A DNA stretch of 64,000 nt from Methanosarcina flavescens (GCF_001304615.2 NZ_CP032683.1:1550001-1614000); one strand, 5' to 3'. Positions 1 to 9,162 are shown, counted from the stretch's first letter. The notes: generated by a model from the letters alone, not told the origin. Program-made: numbers and translations.

Positions 1-245
1 ACGGAAAGGTCTCCTGTTGCAATAACGCAGCGCTGGCGGAAGCGATCTTCAGGTGTCTTGTTGCCGATAATTTCCTGGATCATTGTCCGGCTTTTCATAT
101 AGATGGCTTTGGCTTCTTCAGTTCTTGCCCCGGAGTCTTTACAGATACTCACAAGTTCGGGATTAACATCAACCGTAAGCTCGGTAAATTCTTCGAGGTT
201 TTCGAGGTTTCCAGCCTTCTCAGTGGCATTCTGTTCAGTAGTCAT
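1..245 (-). CDS. cbiC: Precorrin-8X/cobalt-precorrin-8 methylmutase CbiC (N-terminal part, runs off the window)
   Basis: CbiC moves the C11 methyl group to C12 to make hydrogenobyrinate or cobyrinate. Only the first 81 residues are present. They start at an ATG (243-245) that overlaps the last codons of the upstream cbiH, as expected for a translationally coupled operon. The visible sequence includes IYMKSRTMI and then RCVIATGD, which resembles the conserved early block of CbiC (R-V-I-H/A-T-x-D). The assignment rests on this short block and on position at the downstream end of a cbi operon. The rest of the gene lies left of position 1. Another small cobamide enzyme is possible but less likely. 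Confidence 0.7.
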   Translation of the reverse strand, partial: MTTEQNATEKAGNLENLEEFTELTVDVNPELVSICKDSGARTEEAKAIYMKSRTMIQEIIGNKTPEDRFRQRCVIATGDLS

Positions 246-1035
246 ACTTCTTGTGATACCCCCTGGGAGTGATTATGAAATCCTTCTTTTGAGAACTCCA
301 GATTCTGGAGTCTCCATTTCCGATAAGGATCGTAGTGCTCATATCTACCCAATCTTCGTACTCCATGACCTTTCCGAGAGTAGTTACAATCCTGCCCTCG
401 CCTTCTCCTCTCAGAGCGTTCTTCACAAGCCCTACAGGCACGGAGTCAGCTTTGTACTGTCGGATAATTTCAATGGCTCTGGAGAAGTTAGACTGTCTCT
501 TGCGGCTCTTTGGATTGTAAAGAGCTATAACGAAATCGGCTTCTGCAGAAAGATTAAGCCTTTTTTCAATAACATCCCAGGGAGTAAGGAGATCACTCAG
601 GCTTATCACTGCAAAGTCCGTTACAACCGGTGCACCGAGCATACTAGCCCCGGCTAAAATTGCCGTGACTCCAGGAAGAATCTCTATATCAACTTCAAGT
701 TCCTCGTGCTCAGCAACCTCAAGCACGATACCTGCCATGCCGTAGACGTTGGTATCTCCGCCGCTGACCATAACAACATTCGCAACTTTTGCGAGCTCCA
801 CAGCTTTTCTTGCTCTATCCACCTCTTTACCCATATAACTGCGGATTACTTCCTGGGTTCCGAGAAGGCTTGCTATCTGGTCCAGGTAAGTGCTGTTCCC
901 GAGAATATAATCGGCGTTAAGGATTACATCCCTGGCTTTGACCGTCATCTGTTCTACAGATCCCGGCCCGATGCCTACGATGTAAAGTTTTCCTCCGGTT
1001 GTTTTATCTTGCGATTGCGATTGTGACTCTGCCAT
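235..1035 (-). CDS. cbiH: Cobalt-precorrin-3 C17-methyltransferase CbiH
   Basis: CbiH uses S-adenosylmethionine to methylate C17 and promotes ring contraction of cobalt-precorrin-3 in the anaerobic cobamide pathway, in the cytoplasm. The 266-residue protein has the tetrapyrrole methylase fold. The N-terminal strand-turn GIGPGSVEQMT is at about residues 21-31, a VSGGDTNVYGMAG loop is near residue 90, and LPGVTAILAG follows; these form the SAM and substrate pocket. ALYNPKSRKR near residue 180 is typical of the CobJ/CbiH subgroup and separates it from CbiF and CbiL. The start ATG follows AGGAAG and overlaps the end of the upstream cbiG C-part by about 30 bases, indicating coupled translation. 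Confidence 0.93.
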   Translation of the reverse strand: MAESQSQSQDKTTGGKLYIVGIGPGSVEQMTVKARDVILNADYILGNSTYLDQIASLLGTQEVIRSYMGKEVDRARKAVELAKVANVVMVSGGDTNVYGMAGIVLEVAEHEELEVDIEILPGVTAILAGASMLGAPVVTDFAVISLSDLLTPWDVIEKRLNLSAEADFVIALYNPKSRKRQSNFSRAIEIIRQYKADSVPVGLVKNALRGEGEGRIVTTLGKVMEYEDWVDMSTTILIGNGDSRIWSSQKKDFIITPRGYHKKYDY

Positions 1036-1357
1036 AGACTTTCTTCCTGCAAATTAATTGTTTTTCTTCAGAAAGGGCCAGAGCTGCAGGTTCTGCAACT
1101 CCTTTTAATCCAAAGCGGGAAGCCTGGGAGGATGAAGGGGGGTTATAGCTATTTAACAGCTCATCCGGTAAAAAATTCACCGGAATGCCGAGCATCTCTC
1201 CCGCTTCCAGAAGCCCCTGTTCATTTTCCTTAAGTTTCGCAGAAGCTAAAGCTGTAACTTCTATAAGGCTCAGGTTGTACTCATCAAGAGCCTGCTTTAC
1301 AGCTTCAACAACCTCTTCTTTTGTAATGCCCCTGCGAGTTCCGATTCCTATAATCAT
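1004..1357 (-). CDS. cbiG: Cobalt-precorrin-5A hydrolase CbiG, C-terminal domain as a separate gene
   Basis: This 117-residue protein matches only the C-terminal (CobE/GbiG C) domain of CbiG. It opens with IIGIGTRRG, and FLPDELLNSY and GVAEPAAL follow, all conserved in that domain. CbiG opens the delta-lactone ring of cobalt-precorrin-5A and releases acetaldehyde. In most organisms it is one protein of 300-350 residues. Here the N-terminal part is a separate upstream reading frame (ending at 1436), with 78 untranslated bases between them. Together the two parts add up to about one normal CbiG, so they probably act as a two-subunit enzyme. The downstream end overlaps cbiH. Confidence 0.85.
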   Translation of the reverse strand: MIIGIGTRRGITKEEVVEAVKQALDEYNLSLIEVTALASAKLKENEQGLLEAGEMLGIPVNFLPDELLNSYNPPSSSQASRFGLKGVAEPAALALSEEKQLICRKKVYGRVTIAIAR

Positions 1358-1435
1358 TCGTTATCGTCTCAGACTCTTAATATAGTCCCGATCAGGCTAA
1401 TTCACGTAAGTATAAAGAAGTAATTGACAGTTCAG

Positions 1436-2005
1436 TTAGCTATTATTACTGCTGTCACCTTTTACTCCTATATTCTCCTGCCGCCTTTTTACCAGCACTG
1501 ATACATCTTCATCCACAACAACAATTCTGGGACCCTTAACTTCAAGAACTTCTATTTCCTGATCAAGGAGTGCACAGTTTACAGCTACAGTGGATTCTTT
1601 ATTGAAGATCTCGCAGCTTAACCTGTCGGCAATGCCCTCGACTGAGGGCTTACCATGAACTTCGGTCGCCGTCGTAAGTACAGGGACTGCTCCGAGTTCA
1701 GAAATTTTTCGAGCAATCTCATTCGCGCCGTGATGCCCTCCAAGCAGTGGGATTGCAAAGTTTAAATTTGAATCAACCACAACCACGGCGGGATCAGACC
1801 ACTTGTTATTGAGAAGGGGAGCAATATCCCTTACCACTATGCCTGTGGCAAAGACTGCAATTATTGCACCATAGTTTTCAAAAGCTTTTTTGAATATGCC
1901 CTTCTCATAGAGGAGCAGATCGGCTTTAAGGTGTTCTGCTATCCTTGTCGCAATCTCCCTATTTCTCTCAAAAGTGATTACAACGGCTCCTGGGCTACTC
2001 CGTAT
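1436..2005 (-). CDS. cbiG: CbiG N-terminal and central domains, probable ATA start
   Basis: The frame codes for the CbiG N-terminal and middle domains, with ALFATGI-like [14 protein letters not shown] and [15 protein letters not shown], which are conserved in CbiG. The first conventional start (GTG at 1837) cuts inside this conserved block and would remove about 56 residues that read as genuine CbiG ([20 protein letters not shown]). Extending the frame leftward in the protein meets no ATG, GTG or TTG before a TAA. A perfect AGGAGG (2014-2019) sits 8 bases before an in-frame ATA (2003-2005), which I take as the start. The gene would then overlap the end of cbiF by 28 bases. A sequencing error at the start codon is the alternative. 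Confidence 0.75.
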   Translation of the reverse strand: MRSSPGAVVITFERNREIATRIAEHLKADLLLYEKGIFKKAFENYGAIIAVFATGIVVRDIAPLLNNKWSDPAVVVVDSNLNFAIPLLGGHHGANEIARKISELGAVPVLTTATEVHGKPSVEGIADRLSCEIFNKESTVAVNCALLDQEIEVLEVKGPRIVVVDEDVSVLVKRRQENIGVKGDSSNNS

Positions 2006-2706
2006 AAGTAGGACCTCCTGTAGTTTTTAGGATCAACAACTCCACCGATAATTATCATTGCAGAGCGTTTAATTCCTGCTTCTTTAACCTTGTCTGCAAT
2101 ATCTTCCACTGTTCCTGTAATAATCTCTTCATCCTCCCAGGACGCGTGGAAAACCACTGCTACAGGTGTGTCCTTCGGGCAACGGACCTTCTCCATAATT
2201 TCCTTGATCTTCTGTGTACCAAGGAAGATTGCCATAGTAGTATTGTAGGCAGAAAGCTCAGGGATAAGGTCTTTTTCCAGGGTTTTTCCGGCAGGGCGAG
2301 TAATGATGAGAGTATCTGAAACGCCGTTAAGAGTCAGTTGTGTACCAAGAGCAGCAGCGCTTGCAAAAACCGAGGAAACTCCGGCAACCCTTTCGACTTC
2401 GATATCATACTTTCTAAGTTCTTCCATCTGCTCTATGACGGAGCCGTAAAGAGATGGGTCTCCGCTGTGGAGACGAACAACGAATTTTCCGGCATCAACT
2501 GCATCCACAATTATTTTAGTGGTTTCGTCAAGGGTCAGCCCATAGCTGTCCACTGTTTCTCCCTGCGTATAATTAAGGACTTCGGGATTTACCAGAGAAC
2601 CTGCATACATTACAAGGTCGGCTTTTTCAAGCAGTTCACGCCCGAGCACAGTAATAAGCTTCGGATTCCCTGGGCCTGCCCCCACAAAATACACTTTTCT
2701 TTCCAT
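1978..2706 (-). CDS. cbiF: Cobalt-precorrin-4 C11-methyltransferase CbiF
   Basis: CbiF transfers a methyl group from SAM to C11 of cobalt-precorrin-4. The 242-residue protein begins with [15 protein letters not shown], the tetrapyrrole methylase SAM loop. [22 protein letters not shown] and [15 protein letters not shown] follow, a combination characteristic of CbiF/CobM. Length is normal for the family (about 250). It lies between cbiL and cbiG in the leftward operon. Its last 40 bases contain the SD used by the cbiG N-part. No unusual residues are seen. Confidence 0.95.
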   Translation of the reverse strand: MERKVYFVGAGPGNPKLITVLGRELLEKADLVMYAGSLVNPEVLNYTQGETVDSYGLTLDETTKIIVDAVDAGKFVVRLHSGDPSLYGSVIEQMEELRKYDIEVERVAGVSSVFASAAALGTQLTLNGVSDTLIITRPAGKTLEKDLIPELSAYNTTMAIFLGTQKIKEIMEKVRCPKDTPVAVVFHASWEDEEIITGTVEDIADKVKEAGIKRSAMIIIGGVVDPKNYRRSYLYGVAQEPL

Positions 2707-2777
2707 CTGACCATTCCCTCTATTTCATGTTTTTGTTCTAGATTGTACTGAGTTCCGCGATTATTACGCAGGGTGAT

Positions 2778-3386
2778 TTATTTCTTTCCATAAATGATAC
2801 TGAAGTAATTCCCTTCTTCCGGGATTTCTTCTTTCTTGCGGATTATAAGCTCGTTGTCCGAAAAGAGTCTTTCTGCAAAGATAAATTCCGTGTATCCTTC
2901 AGCTTCAAGCTGTTTAACTATAGCTTTCGGCTGCGTCGCTTTCAGGTGAATCTTATACCCCACCTCAGAGCCATCGCTAACTTCAAAAGAGCTCTCAACC
3001 GCGACATCAGTCCTAGCAGCAAAGGAGGTAATTGAACTTATTCCAGGCACAGTTGCAAGTTCAACGTCAGGATAGTATTTGCGCATCACCTTTTTTAGAT
3101 GAGAATACGTAGAGAAAAAGTTAGGGTCGCCGATAAGCCCGAAAGCCACAGTGCCTTTTCTCGCCTCTTCTGCCACCCTGTCAGCATTTTCCTTCCAGAG
3201 AGCATTGAGAACTTCAATGTCTCTTATCATGGGAAATTCCAGGATTTCGGCATCTGCATAAGGAGCCACCAAATCTTTTGCCATGCGGCCTGGGACATAT
3301 ACCTTATCGCTATTTTTCAAAACGTCCACTGCTTTGAGGGTCAGAAGTTCAGGGTCTCCGGGACCAAGTCCTACTCCTATTAACAT
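2778..3386 (-). CDS. cbiL: Cobalt-factor-II C20-methyltransferase CbiL
   Basis: CbiL adds the C20 methyl group to cobalt-factor II, an early branch-defining step of anaerobic cobamide synthesis. The protein (202 residues) starts with GVGLGPGDPELLTLKA, the SAM-binding methylase loop. GLIGDPNFFSTYSHL and VPGISSITSFAA follow, typical of CbiL/CobI. Conserved charged positions such as the FAERL block near residue 172 are present. It is the second gene of the leftward operon, 60 bases after cbiT. The length is slightly below the usual 210-240 residues but no domain is missing. Confidence 0.93.
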   Translation of the reverse strand: MLIGVGLGPGDPELLTLKAVDVLKNSDKVYVPGRMAKDLVAPYADAEILEFPMIRDIEVLNALWKENADRVAEEARKGTVAFGLIGDPNFFSTYSHLKKVMRKYYPDVELATVPGISSITSFAARTDVAVESSFEVSDGSEVGYKIHLKATQPKAIVKQLEAEGYTEFIFAERLFSDNELIIRKKEEIPEEGNYFSIIYGKK

Positions 3387-3446
3387 ACTATTGCTCCGTA
3401 AGTTATAAAAATAAATCTAAAGCAGGATTAAATTATAAGAAAATTT

Positions 3447-4001
3447 TCAGTTTTGCTTTTTTCCGACAATAATATATACGGGATTTTCGGGTTTAAACAT
3501 CGTTTCTCCGGCAATTGGTGCACTTCTCGAGACCGAAACGTGAACTACCTCATCAAAAATCCCGAGTCTTTTCATTGCCTCAATTGTTCTGACAACCGTC
3601 TCGATACGGACAGCATTTACCACAATACTTCGAGCTTTTTTCTTAACGAGTATCTCCAGTACCGAGTCAATGTTCTTTGTTCCGCCGACAAAAGCACAGT
3701 CGATAAAGTCAGTAAAATCTTCCGAATTAAGGAGATCCGAGGCTTCACCAGCTAAAATTCTGGCGTTTTCTATATTGAAATTCTTGAAATTAGTTTCAGT
3801 AGCTCTTAAAGCTTCATTTCGCGCATCTATCGCATAGATATTCAGGTTTCGGGTAATTTTTGCTGCTTCAATTGAGACCGATCCCGTTCCGCAGCCTACG
3901 TCTGCAAACCGATCTCCATCCCGCAGCCCCAGTTTGAAAAGGGATACCGCAATGATTTCGGGCTTTGTCGGACCTCCACTAACACTTACTATTTCGGACA
4001 T
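3447..4001 (-). CDS. cbiT: Cobalt-precorrin-6B C15-methyltransferase (decarboxylating) CbiT
   Basis: CbiT methylates C15 and decarboxylates the C12 acetate side chain of the corrin precursor. Unlike the other methylases here it has a class I (Rossmann) methyltransferase fold. FADVGCGTGSVSIEAA at about residues 32-47 is the SAM-binding glycine loop, and IYAIDARNEAL is the acidic motif II. It begins GGPTKPEI, a signature of CbiT. At 184 residues it is the usual size for the stand-alone enzyme (CobL carries it as a fused domain). It is the first gene of the leftward operon. The promoter should lie in the AT-rich DNA just right of 4001. Confidence 0.94.
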   Translation of the reverse strand: MSEIVSVSGGPTKPEIIAVSLFKLGLRDGDRFADVGCGTGSVSIEAAKITRNLNIYAIDARNEALRATETNFKNFNIENARILAGEASDLLNSEDFTDFIDCAFVGGTKNIDSVLEILVKKKARSIVVNAVRIETVVRTIEAMKRLGIFDEVVHVSVSRSAPIAGETMFKPENPVYIIVGKKQN

Positions 4002-4750
4002 GTTCTACCTCTGGAGAAAGTAAAGCAAATATATGAGATGTAAATTAAATATATATCGACATAATATTCAATTTTATTAAATAGAATATATATTAAGTTG
4101 AGCAGGAAGACGCGCTTCATTCAGAGATAATTATAGAGTACATAATCGAAATTGGATATTTAATAATTCAAATCAGTTTTTTCAGGTAAGCTCGATTATA
4201 AATATAACTTGTTATAGATATACCTTATTATCGGCAAGAAGGGCAGGATAGGAAAATAAACTTTCACAAAACTATGGAAAAAAGCGAGAAAAATTTCCGT
4301 GAGAAATGCTTATGCTAATTCTTTATTAATACCATACCGTTTTTATTCCAGAGAAGATATCTGTAAGTTATTTGGAAGAAAAAGAAATGGTATCTTTTAT
4401 CAATCTTAATAAGATAAAGAGAATAAATAGATAAATACATTTTGTATTTTAAAAGAAAGAGATTTTAACCATAAGAACATATCATAAACTGATCGCGGTC
4501 GTATAAAGTAAGCACTGGCGTTTAAAAATCAGGGCACATAAAAGGATATATAAAGTAAGATGCTGTTTGATGAAAAAACCATAATTGCCTCCAAAAAGTG
4601 TTTTTTTTAAACAAAAAGCTAAAGTTCTTCGGTTAAATACAACTGATTTTTTGATCGGTATATCTGAAACATATTTTCATAGGAAAAGCTAGCAGTAAAA
4701 GCCCTCTCTCGATGCAGGGCCTTGCCGCCTGAAAGAAAGGAGGAAAAGCG
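4002..4750. other. AT-rich intergenic region between divergent cbi operon and citrate-synthase-like gene
   Basis: No open frame of convincing quality is present. The stretch at 4040-4098 is almost pure A/T and contains TATA-like runs suitable for the leftward cbi promoter. Near 4698-4722 the sequence GCCCT-ctctcgatgc-AGGGC can form a short hairpin 28 bases before the SD (AAGGAGGAAAA) of the rightward gene. It could be a leader structure, but it is short. Confidence 0.4.
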
Positions 4751-6079
4751 ATGAAAATTTACGAATCATATGACGATCTGCCCAAATTAAAGCTGCCTTA
4801 TGGAAACGATGTGTACATAAGTGACAGCACTATTCGTGACGGCTCCCAGATGCCGGGAATAGTCCTGAGCAGAGAACACAAGCTTCAAATTTATGAGTAC
4901 CTGCACGAGATAGGGATTGAAAAACTCGAGGCATTTGTATTCAATAAAAGGGATAGAGATGCCGTTAATCTTATGTTCGATATAGGGTACGAGTTTCCCG
5001 AAATCACAGGCTGGGCAAGAGCCTCAAGAGCCGACATTGACAAAATTCTTGAGGTCGACGGGATAAAGGAAACTGGAATCCTGATGTCAGTATCAGATAC
5101 CCATATTTTCTCCAAAATGAGGCTCACAGGCAGGGAGGAAGCCGAAGAGAAATACCTGGATGCCCTGCAATATGCGGTAGATCACGGACTCCGCACAAGA
5201 GCACACCTTGAGGATATGACAAGGGCAGATAATTACGGTTTTGTTTTCCCGCTTGTTGAGAAAATCATGGAAATCGACCCTGACTGTATTATTCGCGTCT
5301 GTGATACTGTAGGATACGGAATGCCCTTCATGAATATTGATGAGCCTTACGGAATTCCGAAAATTGTTCAGCACCTCAAAAAGGAAATCGGGGTTAAAAA
5401 CATAGAAACACATATCCATGATGATTACGGATTAGGATCGGCAAGCTCAATTGCAGGTTTCTGGTATGGAGCAAACTGGACAAGTGTGACTTTCTTGGGC
5501 ATAGGAGAACGTGCAGGGAATAGTGAAATGGAGAAAATTCTGCTTTTCCTGGCAGATAGGGTAGAAGGCTTTGATCGATACAACCTTGAGCCGGTTACTC
5601 GCTTTGCAAGGTTCATGGAAAAAGAACTCGGGCTGCGGGTTCCGAGAAACAAGGCTGTGGTTGGGAAGAACATTTTTGCCCACGAGTCCGGAATACATGC
5701 CGCGGGCGTCCTCAAAAATCCCTTCAATTACGAACCCTATCCTCCGGAATTGGTGGGAGGAAAGCGGCTCCTGCTTATAGGTGACTCTTCGGGACTGGAA
5801 GTTATACGATATAAGGTTCAAGAGACCTTAAATGACCTTCTTGATGTTGAGACAATAGTGGAAAAAGATGACAGCCGACTCCTGAAAATCCAGACCGAAA
5901 TCCAGAAGCTCTATGATAAAGAGGAAAGGGTTTCCTGTATCTCTGATGAAGAACTGCTTGCTTATGTAGAAAAATACTTCCTTTACCAGCCTATCTGCGA
6001 TCCTGTGCATACAGGTCGTGGAAAACTGAAAAACAAAGGGAAAATAGCTGAGTGTGAGGAAGGAAAATTGAAGGAATAA
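4751..6079 (+). CDS. Homocitrate/isopropylmalate synthase family enzyme, probable Re-citrate synthase
   Basis: This 442-residue protein belongs to the DRE-TIM metallolyase family. ISDSTIRDGSQMPG at about residues 22-35 is the catalytic R-D-G-x-Q loop, HIHDDYGLG near residue 221 provides metal ligands, and FAHESGIHAAGVL near residue 309 is conserved. Such enzymes condense acetyl-CoA with a 2-oxo acid. Methanosarcina makes 2-oxoglutarate by an oxidative partial citric acid cycle, and the Re-type citrate synthases of anaerobes belong to this family. The next gene on the opposite strand is an isocitrate-dehydrogenase-type enzyme. I therefore favour citrate (oxaloacetate as acceptor) over homocitrate synthesis. 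AksA or another homocitrate synthase remains possible. The start ATG has a strong AAGGAGG eight bases upstream. Confidence 0.8.
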   Translation: MKIYESYDDLPKLKLPYGNDVYISDSTIRDGSQMPGIVLSREHKLQIYEYLHEIGIEKLEAFVFNKRDRDAVNLMFDIGYEFPEITGWARASRADIDKILEVDGIKETGILMSVSDTHIFSKMRLTGREEAEEKYLDALQYAVDHGLRTRAHLEDMTRADNYGFVFPLVEKIMEIDPDCIIRVCDTVGYGMPFMNIDEPYGIPKIVQHLKKEIGVKNIETHIHDDYGLGSASSIAGFWYGANWTSVTFLGIGERAGNSEMEKILLFLADRVEGFDRYNLEPVTRFARFMEKELGLRVPRNKAVVGKNIFAHESGIHAAGVLKNPFNYEPYPPELVGGKRLLLIGDSSGLEVIRYKVQETLNDLLDVETIVEKDDSRLLKIQTEIQKLYDKEERVSCISDEELLAYVEKYFLYQPICDPVHTGRGKLKNKGKIAECEEGKLKE

Positions 6080-6102
6080 AGGAATTTTCCTTCAGTACCT
6101 TC

Positions 6103-7131
6103 TTATTTGAGAATTTCTGCTGTATATTTTGCAATCTCGCCAGCCATCTGACTGAGTTTGGCATTGCCTCCGAGATCATAGGTTACATATTTGCCTTCAG
6201 AAATTACACGTTCCGTAGCCTTAAATATCGCTTTGGACTTCTCCTTTTCTCCAAGGTAATCAAGCATCCATGCTCCAGCAAGTACGGTTGCGACGGGGTT
6301 TACCTTGTCCTGACCTGCATATTTTGGAGCTGAGCCGTGAGCAGGTTCAAACATTGCGAAGGAATCCCCGATATTGGCAGAATAAATCAGCCCGATGCTG
6401 CCTACCAGAGCCGAGCACTCCTCACTGATTACATCCATAAAGAGGTTTGTAGAAAGAAGGACTTTTTTATTGAAAATCTGTGGGTTCTTAATTAGCTGCT
6501 GAGCAATATTGTCAATATGATAAGGCCATATTTCGATATCCGGATAGCTCTGCCCGACCTTTTCGACCTCTTCTAAGAAAGAACCGCAAGTTAGTTTCAG
6601 GATATTGCTCTTATGGATTGGCACAACAGCATCATAGCCTCTTCTCTTAGCTTCCTCGAAAGCGTAGCTTGCAATCTTCCTAGATGCTGTACGTGTAATT
6701 TTGCGGATTGCAATAGAAACGTCGTCTGTGAGCTGGATCTCCTCTCCAATGTAGAGACCTTCTGTGCCCTCGCGCACGCAGACCATTTCCACATCCCCAA
6801 GAGGTGCATTTGAGTTAGGGAAAGTTTTGATTGGCCGCACGTTTGCATAGAGATCATACTTTCTCCTTATGGATACAGCCACACTCCTTGGAGAGCCTAT
6901 GCCTCCAGGTGTGGTTGTCGGGCCTTTAAAACAAGCATCAGAACTGTCAAGAATTTCCCAGGTCTCATTCGGGACAAGGGAAATGCCTCCGTGCTTTTCC
7001 CACCATTCAGCCCCTGCCTCACACATAACAAATTCTATATCTGTGCCAGCGGCTTCTACAACATTAAGCATTGCATCCACAAGTTCGGGACCTACCCCGT
7101 CACCTTTGATTACTGCTGCGGTTTTACTCAT
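6103..7131 (-). CDS. Isocitrate/isopropylmalate dehydrogenase family protein, probable isocitrate dehydrogenase
   Basis: The enzyme would oxidatively decarboxylate isocitrate to 2-oxoglutarate. The 342-residue protein has the family layout: IKGDGVGPELV at the N-terminus, then SPRSVAVSIRRKYDLYANVRP near residue 80 carrying the substrate-binding Ser and Arg residues, and EGLYIGEE. DSFAMFEPAHGSAPKYAGQDKVNPVATVLAGAWML near residue 255 is the cofactor-binding and metal region. HGSAPKYAG fits a short NAD-type homoisocitrate/isocitrate dehydrogenase. The gene ends 24 bases from the stop of the convergent citrate-synthase-like gene, which suggests one pathway. 3-Isopropylmalate or homoisocitrate as substrate cannot be excluded from sequence alone. 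Confidence 0.8.
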   Translation of the reverse strand: MSKTAAVIKGDGVGPELVDAMLNVVEAAGTDIEFVMCEAGAEWWEKHGGISLVPNETWEILDSSDACFKGPTTTPGGIGSPRSVAVSIRRKYDLYANVRPIKTFPNSNAPLGDVEMVCVREGTEGLYIGEEIQLTDDVSIAIRKITRTASRKIASYAFEEAKRRGYDAVVPIHKSNILKLTCGSFLEEVEKVGQSYPDIEIWPYHIDNIAQQLIKNPQIFNKKVLLSTNLFMDVISEECSALVGSIGLIYSANIGDSFAMFEPAHGSAPKYAGQDKVNPVATVLAGAWMLDYLGEKEKSKAIFKATERVISEGKYVTYDLGGNAKLSQMAGEIAKYTAEILK

Positions 7132-7457
7132 ATTATCACCAGATCTTATGGTTCGTATTTAAAGAACCGTAGCGACTGAAAAGCTAAAAAATGGGGAATT
7201 TTTCGAAAATTCAGTAAGAATAATTGGATCTTCCCGCGTACTGAACGTAAGGCTATATATTTCAAGTTTTGGGTAATTAATACTATGCCGAATAATCTTT
7301 AACTTGAAGTAAGCTCCGGGGCACAAACATCTGAGCACATTTCTAAAAAAATCAAAACTCGATATTCAGGAAGTACCTATCCTGATTTGCCGGAACTTCC
7401 GATAAGGAATGCGAACTTTAATTGAAGCTAGAACTTCAGACTTCTGAGGAATAAAAA
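7132..7457. other. Intergenic region with a short perfect hairpin
   Basis: Divergent gap between the isocitrate-dehydrogenase-like gene and the TatD-like gene. At 7368-7387 TCAGGA-agtaccta-TCCTGA forms a perfect six-pair hairpin about 70 bases before the rightward start. Nothing else is recognised. Confidence 0.35.
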
Positions 7458-8300
7458 ATGCCTGCAAAAATTCCGATTACCGATAACCACATGCACATCG
7501 ATCCAAAAGCCAGGGGGCTAGAAGCAGTAAAGGAATTCAAAAACTCAGGTGGAACTCATATAATTCTGGTCACCAAGCCAAGCTGGTCGCTTGGAATAAA
7601 CGTCAAAAAACCCGAAGATTACCTTATGGTTTTTGACGAAACAGTAGAGATCGCATCAAAAATTCGGGAGCTTGGTGTTGGAGCTTTTCCAGTGCTTGGA
7701 GTCCATCCGGCAGAAATCTCAAAGCTTACAGAATATATGGATCTACAGGAAGCTACTGAGATAATGCAAAGAGGTCTCGAACTTGCTTCGGGATACGTTG
7801 AAAAAGGACTTGCCGTAGGGATAAAGTCAGGACGCCCTCACTATCCTGTAACTCCAGAAGTTTGGGAAGCTTCAAATGAAATTATGGAATATGCGTTTTC
7901 CCTGGGAAAAGAACAGGACTGTGCAGTTCAGCTTCATACCGAAAGTGTGGAAGAGCCTGAACTTCACGATATAGTAGAGAGGGCAAAGAAAACAGGAATA
8001 AAAATGTATAGGGTTGTCAAGCACTACTCGCCACCCCTAGTGAAAACCTGTGAAGAGCTTGGACTCTTCCCGGGGGTAATCTCGGTTAAAGGGGCAATAG
8101 AGCATGCGCTTGAAGAGGGTACACGATTTATGATGGAAACAGATTACATTGACGATCCTGACAGACCAGGCGCAGTACTTGGCCCGAAGACAATCCCTAA
8201 AAGAACCATAAAACTCATGGAAACCTATGGTGAGGAACCGTTCTGGATCATTCATAAAGAAAATCCTGAAAAAGTATACGATATTGAAATCAAAATTTAA
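7458..8300 (+). CDS. TatD-like metal-dependent hydrolase
   Basis: This is a TIM-barrel amidohydrolase-like protein of the archaeal TatD-related group. The N-terminal metal motif is present as TDNHMHIDP (residues 8-16). HPAEISKL near residue 80, QLHTESVEEPELHD near residue 160, VKHYSPP near residue 190 and METDYIDDP near residue 232 supply the other expected His, Glu and Asp ligands. TatD proteins are usually metal-dependent nucleases or phosphoesterases, but the substrate of this group is not known to me. The gene stands alone, between an isocitrate-dehydrogenase-like gene and mbf1. The length of 280 residues is slightly above the usual 260. Confidence 0.82.
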   Translation: MPAKIPITDNHMHIDPKARGLEAVKEFKNSGGTHIILVTKPSWSLGINVKKPEDYLMVFDETVEIASKIRELGVGAFPVLGVHPAEISKLTEYMDLQEATEIMQRGLELASGYVEKGLAVGIKSGRPHYPVTPEVWEASNEIMEYAFSLGKEQDCAVQLHTESVEEPELHDIVERAKKTGIKMYRVVKHYSPPLVKTCEELGLFPGVISVKGAIEHALEEGTRFMMETDYIDDPDRPGAVLGPKTIPKRTIKLMETYGEEPFWIIHKENPEKVYDIEIKI

Positions 8301-8676
8301 AGGACTTTTGGAAAAGGAACATTAGATTAAAGAATTGTATAGAAGTTAGAAGTAAAGAAGAACCTTAAAAGATTGATTCAGGAAAAAGGCTCAAAAAAGA
8401 GGGTTGAGAAAAGGGCTCAACACGAAAAGAGATTCAAAGCCCCATAAGATAAAAAAATACTTAAAAGCAGAGGGGGAAGAGGCTTAAGAAAACGCCATCT
8501 AATTGAGCCCTCTGTCATTCCCGGAGAGGAAAACTGTCTGGAACTATGTGTTGCTGCAGGAACAAGGCTTGTAGTTGAAATTTATTTCCTCCAATTCACT
8601 TTATTTTTTATTTACTGTGAATTGACTGTTTTGTTCCCTATTTTGGAATTTACTATTTCGTCTTTTACTTTGAGAT
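8301..8676. other. Intergenic region between convergent genes
   Basis: A and G-rich on the left and T-rich on the right, as expected where two transcription units end facing each other. T-runs near 8600-8670 could terminate rightward transcripts. No gene or strong repeat is seen. Confidence 0.3.
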
Positions 8677-9162
8677 TTACTTTCTCTTTATTTTCACAAT
8701 ATCTCCGAGGGTAGTATCTTTTTTCATGTGAGAGACTTCCTGCCCTGAGACCTCTACACGTTCCGTAAGTTTGATATTAAGAGCGTGCTCGAGTTTCTTT
8801 CGGACGGAATCTTCCGGTACGATTTCTTTGCGTTCTATTTTTTTGATCAGAGATGCTTTTTCCTTGATATTTTCAGCCAGATCCTCCTGAGACCAGCCTT
8901 TGGCTTCTCTGGCTTCCCGGATAATATGATCATAGTCATCCAGGAGTTCATCTTTCAAAATATCGAAAAAATCCTTTTTTGGCCTATTTTCGGTTCGTGT
9001 GACCATTCGAACCACCGGAGAGATTTTTCTTGACACGGGAGTTCGCTTATCAACGGGTTTACCGTACGAAGCACATTTTTGGCAGACCTGGAGTTCACTG
9101 TTATCAATTGTAATGCATATAGGCTTTCCGCGGATCTCTGCACCACATATTTCGCATTGCAT
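8677..9162 (-). CDS. Archaeal multiprotein bridging factor MBF1 (Zn ribbon plus HTH)
   Basis: Archaeal MBF1 is a small ribosome- or transcription-associated protein. The N-terminus carries a zinc ribbon, CEICG (residues 3-7) and CQKC about 25 residues later. After a basic linker comes an XRE-type helix-turn-helix, [37 protein letters not shown], which is the MBF1 signature. I start at the ATG at 9162 because the protein then opens MQCEICG as in other archaea, and an AGTGAT SD-like sequence lies just upstream. A GTG three codons earlier (9171) is the alternative. It is divergent from pan, with starts only 57 bases apart. Confidence 0.92.
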   Translation of the reverse strand: MQCEICGAEIRGKPICITIDNSELQVCQKCASYGKPVDKRTPVSRKISPVVRMVTRTENRPKKDFFDILKDELLDDYDHIIREAREAKGWSQEDLAENIKEKASLIKKIERKEIVPEDSVRKKLEHALNIKLTERVEVSGQEVSHMKKDTTLGDIVKIKRK

